Shown: positions 17,854 through 25,284 of the stretch, in pieces
Numbering within the stretch: the first letter of the stretch is position 1
How the letters are laid out: every line of letters starts with the position of its first letter
NCBI GenBank assembly: GCA_016219185.1
Contig: JACRBZ010000108.1
Span: 1-64,000, forward strand
DNA: 64,000 nt
Origin: Deltaproteobacteria bacterium
Lineage (GTDB): Bacteria; Desulfobacterota; Desulfobacteria; Desulfobacterales; Desulfatirhabdiaceae
Direction: 5' to 3'
Program-made: the position numbers and the translations under genes
Notes under the pieces: model-generated
What the model was told of the DNA's origin: nothing
The model's database searches: none
Seen by the model: the letters and a program-made list of their open reading frames with translations, nothing else

Positions 17854-17864
17854 CAATCTGTATG

Positions 17865-18704
17865 CTAACCATCGATCAGCTCCCGGGGATCTTTGGATTC
17901 ATTGGGTTGAGAGATTGCAGCCAGACCGGTACTGCGAATGAAATCCAACGTTCTTGCAGGAACCAGGATCCCATCGTCGAACCGGGAGGCATAGGCCATG
18001 GCATTAAGGACCGAAATCATGTGACCGAGATCTTCACCATAGTCCACATCTGAAAGAGCTTCGAAGAGAGCGACGGGTATGTCTTTCTGTGAAGCAATAT
18101 CGATGAGGGCGTCGAGTGCTGTAATGCCTTGGGGATTGTAGAAAACCCCTTCGAAAACGATAGGCGTTTCCCTTGTAATCCCTACCAGGGAGACGCCACC
18201 GGCCTGGCAAGGGGCCAGGGCCATTGCCCCACAATCCGAATGTTCTTCCAGGCGGAAGAGTGAATGGAAGGCACGGCAGACCAGGTCCGGCGTGATTCCC
18301 GGCAGGTCTCCCCCAATGCATACAACCGCATGGTAGCCCCTATCGAAGAGCTGACGGTAACAGCTATCGAAATGCTCATCGAAATTCCGGCCTTTGTCTG
18401 CAATGAACTCAATCTCTTCGAAGGGGAACGCGGCCTTGAACATCTCTTGAACTAAGGGTAAGCCTTCGGCAGGGGAGGATATGCAGAACCTGAAAGCGTT
18501 CCCCTGGCAGTCGTCATGAAGGCAATTATTCAAGGCGTGGATGGCCACGGATGCTGTATCGAGAACCATGGCTTTATACAGAGCAGCAGCCTCCACCGCG
18601 GTGAGGTTTCCTCCGTTTTCCTCCATCAGACGTGTCTTGGTAAGGCCCGGTTCGGGATTCTTCGTGAAAAGGACCAGTGCATGTTTCCTTGTATTCATCT
18701 CCAT
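17865..18704 (-). CDS. DUF2064 (rSAM-associated transferase 1) family protein
   Basis: A 279-aa nucleotidyltransferase-fold protein. The N-terminal ALVLFTKNPEPGLTKTRL motif and the later HAVVCIGGDLPGITPDLV with the metal-binding GDLP are hallmarks of DUF2064 (TIGR04282, glycosyltransferase-like, related to MobA and CofC). Members sit near radical SAM enzymes and redox loci; their substrate is unknown. It follows the GNAT gene by one base and ends the long minus-strand gene run. A role in modifying a nucleotide cofactor is possible. Confidence 0.8.
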   Translation of the reverse strand: MEMNTRKHALVLFTKNPEPGLTKTRLMEENGGNLTAVEAAALYKAMVLDTASVAIHALNNCLHDDCQGNAFRFCISSPAEGLPLVQEMFKAAFPFEEIEFIADKGRNFDEHFDSCYRQLFDRGYHAVVCIGGDLPGITPDLVCRAFHSLFRLEEHSDCGAMALAPCQAGGVSLVGITRETPIVFEGVFYNPQGITALDALIDIASQKDIPVALFEALSDVDYGEDLGHMISVLNAMAYASRFDDGILVPARTLDFIRSTGLAAISQPNESKDPRELIDG

Positions 18705-18705
18705 C

Positions 18706-19119
18706 TCACCTCCTATGGATCATGGGCTGAGGATGACATTCCGCCCTGTCGGGACAGGATGTGCATTCATTGGTTTGATGGACAGGAATTACCTGCCAAC
18801 TTGTAAAGGAGAATCCAAAAGCGCTGTAAAATTTCGCCGATTCGCCGCGTGCTACGATCACAATGGGTTTTCCGGTCGGCAGGATTTGCTCCAGAAGAAG
18901 TTGTCCGACTCCCTTCCTCCGGAACGCTTTTGCAACTACCAGGGGACGAACCATCGCCACATAGGGGTAATCCTCGATACGGCAACATCCGACAATATCA
19001 TCGCCCTGCCTTGCCAGCATGAAAGCTTCTATGGGGTCCGCATATTCCATTCCGTTCTCCCACAGAAGGGCTTCCAGCATTCTCCGATCTTCGGACCTGG
19101 CTCTCTCAAAAAGAAGCAT
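18706..19119 (-). CDS. GNAT family acetyltransferase with C-terminal Cys motif
   Basis: A 137-aa single GNAT domain: the acetyl-CoA loop is VAKAFRRKGVGQLLLEQIL (R-x-x-G-x-G), followed by the beta-bulge strand VIVARGESAKFYSAFGF. After the domain an unusual tail has ECTSCPDRAEC, possibly metal-binding. The start overlaps the end of the upstream molybdoenzyme gene by 14 bases and has its own GGAG site. The acceptor is unknown; the tight coupling suggests it acts on that enzyme, its cofactor or its product. Confidence 0.8.
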   Translation of the reverse strand: MLLFERARSEDRRMLEALLWENGMEYADPIEAFMLARQGDDIVGCCRIEDYPYVAMVRPLVVAKAFRRKGVGQLLLEQILPTGKPIVIVARGESAKFYSAFGFSFTSWQVIPVHQTNECTSCPDRAECHPQPMIHRR

Positions 19120-21289
19120 CTGTGGCTCCTTCTGCCTTATAGATTCTGCAGGGAATGGAACGGAAGTCCCATTGACCCAGAATCGGATCGCAAAAAGCCG
19201 TGTCAGCCGTTGTCAGTATATTGGCATTAGACTCCCAAAGTCCTCCAAGGACTGGCTCCATGGCTTCCTTCTCCGGGTACCACCAACCGTACTCGATACT
19301 GACAACACCGTCACGCATTTCAGCAATTGTCGTCTCCTGCCGGATCTTTCCTTGTTTTGTCTCGATCCAGATCATGTCCCCCGGCCGGATTGCGAATCGA
19401 TCTGCCGTTGCACGGGAAATCTCCGCCAATGGCCTGGGGTGAAGCTTCCGAAGTTGCTTTACTTGCCTGAATTCGGATGAGTAGTAGGGATGCTTTCGAG
19501 CACCGGTCATCAACGTCAGCGGAAATTCACTGCCGGCCCCGATTGTCGGAAGGTAGGCGGGGAGAGGGTCATGGCCGAATTCTTCAAGTAGGGTGGCTTT
19601 GAGCTCAACTTTTCCGCTGGGGGTTGCAAACCCCTTATTATCCCATTTCCGGTATTCCTTTTCCGGAGCATAGAATCCTGTATGACAGAAATCACTCCAG
19701 GACAGGCCGGCTGGAGCCAGAACATCAGTGAGGGCATCTTCCAGTGTGCTCCAGGGCCAATACTCTTCCTGGCCGCATCGTTTACCGAGCTCATTCCAGA
19801 AGTCGAAATCCCTGCGCCGCTCGTAGCGGGGCGGCACGGCTGCTGGACCACCGTATGCAATATTGGCGATGCCGCCGTTTGTCTGCATTAGCGGCTGTTC
19901 AAAGCTGCCCGTAACCGGCATGATATAGTCTGCAAGCATGGCCGTAGGGGTGAGGAATTGTTCGAGTACCACGAGCAGGTCCAACGACTTCAGGGCATTG
20001 TAAACCAGTTTGGTGTTGGCCTGGCATAGAAGAGGGTTGCTTGCCATGCAGATCAATGCCCGAACCGGATAAGGCTTGCCGGTGATCATCGCTTGCCAAA
20101 CCAAGTGAGGATGAGCGGATGTCAGGTAGCGAGTCGGCAGTTGCTTCCCGTGGCGCCGGGTAAACTGCGTCAGCCTTTCATAGCCCTCGTATCGCTGGAG
20201 ACCGAACATCGCTTTTCCAAGTTTTTTTACTCTCTGGGATTCCTGAAGTTGGTCGCTCAACTCCAAATCGGCCTCAGGGACAAAGTCCGGCCTGTCGTTG
20301 ATGAAGGATGCTCCCGGCACATCGACATTACCTGTGATGGCCCGAAGCGATGCAATGGCACGCAGCGTTTGGGTACAATGAATTCCACTCATATCGATAC
20401 CGAGTCCGGTGAAGATGGCAGCCGGTTTGCTCAATGCATAGAAAGCGGCTGATTCGACAATAACTTCTTCAGGAATTCCAGTGATACCGGCCACCTTTTT
20501 CGGAGTGTAGTCCTTGACCCTTTGCGCCAGCTCGTCAAAACCCGAGCACCACTGTTCCACGAATTCATGGTCCCAAAGCCCTTCCTGAATCACTACGTTC
20601 AGGAAGCCCAACGCCAGCGCGCCATCGGTACCCGGCCTGACAGCCAGCCACCGGTCGGTCAGATGTGCCGTCCCGGTCCGGCGCGGGTCTATGACGATGA
20701 GCTTGCCTCCGGATGCAGCATAGTCTTTCAACGTTCTCCAGAACAAGGATCTGTCTGATTCTGCCGGGTTGATGCCCCATAACATGACGCACCGGGTGAC
20801 GGCGGGATCCAGTTCATCTTCTATGGGCCAGCCATAAGTCAGGCTGTTCACCCAAATTCTCGGATTCCAGCACACTATGCCGATACCCACGTTATTGGGC
20901 GTTCCCCACAGGTTGAGAAACCGGTGCAACGGCCAGTAAATGGTGTGGGGAGCGCTGATGCAGGTGGCAAGCGTTTCGGCGCCATACCGGGATTTCAGAT
21001 CCTGTAAATGCGAAGCAATATCGGTCATTGCTTCATTCCACGTAACGCGTTGCCATTTTCCGGAGCCTCGTTTTCCAATGCGTTTGAGGGGGTGGTTCAA
21101 GCGCTCGGGGTGTTCGAGGATTTCTTTGTTGGCCGTAAACCGGCGGCACTGTGCAAGGATAGATGGATCATAAGGGTAACGGCCCGGATCGGGCCTTACC
21201 CTGGTTACTCTTCCGTTGTCATCGACCGAGACCCTGAGGCCGCAAAAATAACCGCATAGCTGGCAATTCGACTCATGCACAAGCGACAT
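19106..21289 (-). CDS. Molybdopterin (bis-MGD) oxidoreductase, acetylene-hydratase-like
   Basis: 727 aa from the ATG at 21289 (GGAGG just upstream; an earlier ATG overlaps the radical SAM end more). The N-terminal 4Fe-4S motif is CQLCGYFC with a later Cys in LAQCRRF. The predicted metal ligand is the Cys in GIGIVCWNPRIW, equivalent to Cys141 of acetylene hydratase. Bis-MGD signatures IDPRRTGTAHLTDRWLAVRP and the C-terminal GQWDFRSIPCRIYKA are present. There is no Tat signal, so it is cytoplasmic. It overlaps the radical SAM gene and the GNAT gene. The substrate is unknown; a hydratase, hydroxylase or dehydrogenase are all possible. Confidence 0.87.
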   Translation of the reverse strand: MSLVHESNCQLCGYFCGLRVSVDDNGRVTRVRPDPGRYPYDPSILAQCRRFTANKEILEHPERLNHPLKRIGKRGSGKWQRVTWNEAMTDIASHLQDLKSRYGAETLATCISAPHTIYWPLHRFLNLWGTPNNVGIGIVCWNPRIWVNSLTYGWPIEDELDPAVTRCVMLWGINPAESDRSLFWRTLKDYAASGGKLIVIDPRRTGTAHLTDRWLAVRPGTDGALALGFLNVVIQEGLWDHEFVEQWCSGFDELAQRVKDYTPKKVAGITGIPEEVIVESAAFYALSKPAAIFTGLGIDMSGIHCTQTLRAIASLRAITGNVDVPGASFINDRPDFVPEADLELSDQLQESQRVKKLGKAMFGLQRYEGYERLTQFTRRHGKQLPTRYLTSAHPHLVWQAMITGKPYPVRALICMASNPLLCQANTKLVYNALKSLDLLVVLEQFLTPTAMLADYIMPVTGSFEQPLMQTNGGIANIAYGGPAAVPPRYERRRDFDFWNELGKRCGQEEYWPWSTLEDALTDVLAPAGLSWSDFCHTGFYAPEKEYRKWDNKGFATPSGKVELKATLLEEFGHDPLPAYLPTIGAGSEFPLTLMTGARKHPYYSSEFRQVKQLRKLHPRPLAEISRATADRFAIRPGDMIWIETKQGKIRQETTIAEMRDGVVSIEYGWWYPEKEAMEPVLGGLWESNANILTTADTAFCDPILGQWDFRSIPCRIYKAEGATDASF

Positions 21290-22574
21290 GCCGCCTCCTT
21301 CCCCCATGCGGATAGAGCCTCTTGCCCGTGTTGTCGGTCAGATGGTACACGCAAAAGGGAATCGAAGATCCATCGGACAGGGTAACGGCCAGATTGCATT
21401 CCCGAACTCTCTCCAGGTCCATGGTCCAGGCGTCCATATACTCCATGATGAGTATGGGAAGCCCGGGTGGAGGGGTCTTCGAAGGAAAGCTGTCGGCCAC
21501 GATATCCATGAAAACCGCTCCCTGAGGGCTGGTGCTGTTGAAGTTCCGGCGATAATCTTCCTCTTTGAGATGTCTTGTAAACGGTACGAATCCGCCATTT
21601 TCCTGAAGGAGATATGTAGAGCCGTAGCAGAGCGGATGACTGCTGCCAACGGGCCAAAAGTCCGTCGCTTTGATCATGCCCTCCGTCTGGTCGGAGATCA
21701 GGCGTGCCACATCGCCCACGGAAAGGTGCATTCGCTTCTCCAGTTCGAACCGACCGGATACGAATGCCGGTTGCAATGCCAGGCCATGAACGGCATCGAG
21801 ATTATCCATTGCAAAACCAATGATGCGCCCCAATTCCATCTCATTAACGCCTTCGACGATGGTCACGGACAGAATGACGGGTATCTTTTCCTTGCGGCAA
21901 TTCTCAATAGCGCGGAGTTTTGTAGAAAACACATCGCGCCCGCGCAACACCTTGGTCGTCGAAGGATCGAGTCCGTCAAATTGCAGATAGATGTTCGTCA
22001 GTCCTGCATTTTTCAGTGCACGGAGATATTTTATATCTTCTCCTATAATCAGCCCGTTGGTATTCAGTTCCACCGCACTGGCACCCTCGAGTCCTACTAT
22101 TTCGATAATTTCGGGCAGGTCATGGCGAATCGTCGGCTCACCGCCTGTAATCTGTAAGGGAAAGCAGGGACCATCAAAGTTTCGGATCGTCTCCACCATC
22201 CGGCGTATTTCATCGAGAGAGGGATCCGGCGGCACATGACGGTCCGACATAAAACAAACCGGACAGGCCAGATTGCATCGCCAGGTCACTTCAATCTCGG
22301 GGAGGGTGATTCGTCTGGCATGGCTGGGACAAAGTCCGCAATCGTGGGGGCAGCCTGCAACCGTCTTCATTTGCGGGACACGTGAGATACTTGAAAAAGT
22401 GTACCCACAGAACCATTCATACTGCGCTGCATCTGGCCACATATAGACGTCGAAGCAACCGTGCTCGGGACAGGATTTGGCCATCCAGACTTCTTTGCCT
22501 TTTTGGTAAACCGTTGCCGGTAAAGAAATAAGGCAATAGGGGCAAACGCTTTCGGTCGTTCGTATCGTCTTCAA
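21273..22574 (-). CDS. Radical SAM protein, MJ0619/COG1964-like
   Basis: A 433-aa protein beginning at a TTG. An N-terminal zinc-knuckle-like segment (CPYCLISLPATVYQ ... CPEHG) precedes the SAM cluster motif CNLACPVC and the GGEP motif (LQITGGEPTIRHDLPEI). This arrangement is that of the COG1964 family, whose archaeal member MJ0619 methylates a pterin in tetrahydromethanopterin synthesis. It overlaps the molybdoenzyme start. A decayed copy of the same pair lies at 17.0-17.3 kb, so the two genes travel together. Pterin modification or enzyme maturation is a reasonable guess. Confidence 0.82.
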   Translation of the reverse strand: MKTIRTTESVCPYCLISLPATVYQKGKEVWMAKSCPEHGCFDVYMWPDAAQYEWFCGYTFSSISRVPQMKTVAGCPHDCGLCPSHARRITLPEIEVTWRCNLACPVCFMSDRHVPPDPSLDEIRRMVETIRNFDGPCFPLQITGGEPTIRHDLPEIIEIVGLEGASAVELNTNGLIIGEDIKYLRALKNAGLTNIYLQFDGLDPSTTKVLRGRDVFSTKLRAIENCRKEKIPVILSVTIVEGVNEMELGRIIGFAMDNLDAVHGLALQPAFVSGRFELEKRMHLSVGDVARLISDQTEGMIKATDFWPVGSSHPLCYGSTYLLQENGGFVPFTRHLKEEDYRRNFNSTSPQGAVFMDIVADSFPSKTPPPGLPILIMEYMDAWTMDLERVRECNLAVTLSDGSSIPFCVYHLTDNTGKRLYPHGGRRRHVACA

Positions 22575-22598
22575 AGTCAGGAAGCTTTCCTATTCACG

Positions 22599-23741
22599 TT
22601 ACATAAAAAATAAGCGCTGGGAGTTTTGAAGGCGAAGGAAGTTCTCTTCGCCGCGTTCCCCCTGGAAAAGGCCGTGGACCATCCGGTCAAATTCCTCATG
22701 CTCAACCATTTTGTCAAAGATGAGCTCCAGAATATGTCGAACAGAGCTCGTACCCCCTCGAGCAGCCAACCGGTGTGAACAGCTCATGCAATAGGTCACA
22801 CACGTTTCAGCTCCGGCGGCCTCTGCTTCTTTTAAACGTCGCAGCGCTCGTTCGGTACAAAGATCCGGATCGATGGCCGAGACCAAGCCACCTGACCCGC
22901 AGCAAATTGTTTCTTTTCCATGGTGCTCCATTTCCACCAGATTGCAGTCCTGGAGCAGTTCCCTGACGGCGCCTCCGATCACCCCTTCCCGATCGCTACA
23001 CGAGTCGTGAACGGTAATCTTCTCGGAATCCGGCAATGGAACCCGAAGGCCCGACCTGGCCATGAGTTGAAACAGCGAAAGAATTTGAACATTGCAATCC
23101 GGTCTGGTTGCCATCATCCTGGCATGGCAGGTCGGGCACGAGGTGATGAGGGTGCTCGCTCCCGTCTGGAGGATATACTCCCAAAGACCTGCCCCAAAGG
23201 TTTTTGCCCGCTCCATTTGCCCCATCTGCTCCAGAGGAGCCCCGCAGCATTGGAACGATATTCCCACTCCATCCCCATGTCTTTTTCTCAACCATTCTGC
23301 CGCATGCCGGACCAGGTCGGGTCCTTCGTGAACGAGCATGCATCCGGGAAAGAAGAGAACCTCACAGTTTTTTTTAACCAGTCCCTGGTAGGTTATGTCG
23401 AGCCAGTAATTGGCCCTGAAAAGAGAGAACAGATTCCAGTCGCGATCGACCCATAAATGCCGATAACACTCCTGGTCGATCATTCCTTCATCCATGAGTG
23501 AATTCCTGGCATATGTCACCATACCCCGGATATCCACCCCATACGGGCAAAGTTCGTTGCATAGGCTGCAAAGCGAGCATTTCATGATGAAATCCATCAC
23601 CTTATCATCAACCTGCCCGTTCAGAACTGCCTGTGCGACATCTCCGGGTGAACGTTTTTCGAACGATCGAAGCCGCCGGCAGGCCGTCTTGCACTGATGA
23701 CAGTTAAGGCATTCTTCTATGGTAGCTTGCAAGACATTCAT
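22599..23741 (-). CDS. HdrD/GlpC-like Fe-S protein with two CCG domains
   Basis: 380 aa. Two N-terminal 4Fe-4S motifs (CLNCHQCKTAC; CSLCSLCNELC) precede two cysteine-rich CCG domains (FQCCGAPLEQMGQ; TICCGSGGLVSAID). This is the HdrD/GlpC/DsrK architecture, transferring electrons between a membrane cytochrome and thiol or flavin partners. The NarI/HdrE-like cytochrome b gene is encoded just upstream, so the pair probably forms a membrane-associated electron-transfer module linked to the ferredoxin and molybdoenzyme subunits. Confidence 0.87.
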   Translation of the reverse strand: MNVLQATIEECLNCHQCKTACRRLRSFEKRSPGDVAQAVLNGQVDDKVMDFIMKCSLCSLCNELCPYGVDIRGMVTYARNSLMDEGMIDQECYRHLWVDRDWNLFSLFRANYWLDITYQGLVKKNCEVLFFPGCMLVHEGPDLVRHAAEWLRKRHGDGVGISFQCCGAPLEQMGQMERAKTFGAGLWEYILQTGASTLITSCPTCHARMMATRPDCNVQILSLFQLMARSGLRVPLPDSEKITVHDSCSDREGVIGGAVRELLQDCNLVEMEHHGKETICCGSGGLVSAIDPDLCTERALRRLKEAEAAGAETCVTYCMSCSHRLAARGGTSSVRHILELIFDKMVEHEEFDRMVHGLFQGERGEENFLRLQNSQRLFFM

Positions 23742-23756
23742 CTTGGCCGACCTTTT

Positions 23757-23951
23757 CTATTTCATCTCATCCGCGCGATGTTTAATAATAAAGTATACAA
23801 TCGGAACTATTGCAATCAGTGCTGTAAGAATTACCGACAAGAACGAGATGGAATTCACCTTCAGATATACTGATGAAGCCAAAGCAATCATTAATTCCAT
23901 CAGTACAGCAATAATTATGTAAGCTGTTCGAATCTTCTTCTGAAATAGCAT
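23757..23951 (-). CDS. Small membrane protein with two helices
   Basis: A 64-aa protein with two hydrophobic helices (TAYIIIAVLMELMIALASSV and SVILTALIAIVPIVYFII) and a charged C-terminus. It lies 3 bases after the cytochrome b gene and 15 bases before the HdrD-like gene, so it is probably an accessory subunit of that membrane complex. No family is recognised. Confidence 0.62.
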   Translation of the reverse strand: MLFQKKIRTAYIIIAVLMELMIALASSVYLKVNSISFLSVILTALIAIVPIVYFIIKHRADEMK

Positions 23952-23954
23952 AAC

Positions 23955-24752
23955 TTATAATAATCCTTCGGCTATTTTTTCTCTTTTCAGCCTGGAGGTA
24001 TCCTGCCCCATTGTGATACTTCGTCCGAAGGGTGCAACGAAGATGTGTACGAATTTGGTAAAGGGGATACAGGCAAAAAAGAAAGCTATCAGAATCGCAT
24101 GGGTTGTCCACATTACTGTATATAGTGTATTCCATTGCCAAGGAAATGCCGCCATCGCTCGCGCTACGGGAGCAGCTACAAAAGAATACGCTATAAAAGC
24201 ATCATGGGGTTCTATGATAAATCTAAGTATTTCCGTCATAAATCCCGTGGCCACAACAAGCCATAGAAGCAGCAGGAGCCGAAGATCCACAAATGTTTTT
24301 TCTTGTTCAGCATTCATGATTCGATGAATCAACCCCAATGTGAGTCCAACAAAGAGAACCAGTCCGGTAAGCTCGAGGCTGAATTTTAGATAGCCCCTTC
24401 CGACCCCACTGACAAAATACGCGATCGGGTAGACTTTTATAAATAGCGCATAGAGCTGGGCTACGACAAAGAGGGAGACGAATCCAAAGGCGATGAGCAA
24501 ATGCCTGAACCAGAGGAACGCGGACCGATTCTCAATCCTCTTCTGGATAATGGCTTCACGAAAGATGGTTTCCTTGGAGGCAAATGGCAAACGGACTCGG
24601 GTGTCACGGCTGGCCGTTCCTGTTGGGCCGGGGTCATTCACCCATAGGATATGTGCGATTTTGGATACGATGTTCTTGTAGACACCCACAAGAAAGAAGC
24701 CTATCGATACAAGAATCATCATCCACAAGAATGTGTATTTGAGCATGGTCAT
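23955..24752 (-). CDS. Cytochrome b subunit, NarI/HdrE/DsrM-like
   Basis: A 265-aa membrane protein with about six helices. Candidate haem-ligand His residues occur in helices (WFRHLLIAFGFV; LTLGLIHRIM; WTTHAILIAFFF). The layout matches the gamma subunit of nitrate reductase and HdrE/DsrM. Such subunits exchange electrons with the quinone pool. It overlaps the ferredoxin gene upstream by 4 bases and precedes the small membrane protein and HdrD-like genes. The set resembles a polysulfide- or heterodisulfide-type reductase with a cytoplasmic catalytic subunit. Confidence 0.85.
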   Translation of the reverse strand: MTMLKYTFLWMMILVSIGFFLVGVYKNIVSKIAHILWVNDPGPTGTASRDTRVRLPFASKETIFREAIIQKRIENRSAFLWFRHLLIAFGFVSLFVVAQLYALFIKVYPIAYFVSGVGRGYLKFSLELTGLVLFVGLTLGLIHRIMNAEQEKTFVDLRLLLLLWLVVATGFMTEILRFIIEPHDAFIAYSFVAAPVARAMAAFPWQWNTLYTVMWTTHAILIAFFFACIPFTKFVHIFVAPFGRSITMGQDTSRLKREKIAEGLL

Positions 24753-25276
24753 GTCCCTTCATGGCCCAGAACGATGCCCCCGCCCTCTATATAAGAGAGC
24801 CGGTCGGCCACGTTCTTCTTGGAGAATTTGGCAAGCTCATCGATAAGTCCTGAAACGATAGCCTGCGTTGGACAGATCTCTTCGCAGGCCCGCATAATTC
24901 CCATGGGACGTTCCTGGCAAAAGTTGCATTTCTCCATTCGGCCTTTCGTGCTCATCTTGGGAGCACCGAAAGGGCAGGCCCACAGGCACAGCATGCACCC
25001 AACGCACTTTGACTGATCAACGGTCACTGCTCCGGTTTCTTCGCTCTTGCTGATGGCCTGCCGGGGACAGGCCTTTTTGCACGGCGCATCTCCACAGTGC
25101 ATGCAGGCCATGGATACATTCACACCCGTGATTTCCGGAAACTGCCCCCTCGTCAGGGTTGTGACATTTCTCCATTTCACCGTCTGGTTTGAGCCGTTCC
25201 ACACCTGGCACGCAACCTCACAGGCGCGGCATCCGACACATTTCTCTTTATCGAAGTAAAATCCATACTGGCTCAT
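24749..25276 (-). CDS. DmsB/PsrB-type four-cluster ferredoxin subunit
   Basis: A 175-aa electron-transfer subunit; the ATG at 25276 follows AGGTGA and avoids overlap with the upstream gene. Cys groups are CVGCRACEVACQ, CMHCGDAPCKKACP, CVGCMLCLWACP and CNFC...CEEICP, expected to bind four 4Fe-4S clusters. It follows the catalytic molybdoenzyme gene by 8 bases and overlaps the cytochrome b gene. It relays electrons between the Mo/W subunit and the membrane or HdrD-like partner. No Tat signal. Confidence 0.92.
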   Translation of the reverse strand: MSQYGFYFDKEKCVGCRACEVACQVWNGSNQTVKWRNVTTLTRGQFPEITGVNVSMACMHCGDAPCKKACPRQAISKSEETGAVTVDQSKCVGCMLCLWACPFGAPKMSTKGRMEKCNFCQERPMGIMRACEEICPTQAIVSGLIDELAKFSKKNVADRLSYIEGGGIVLGHEGT

Positions 25277-25284
25277 GGGGTCAC

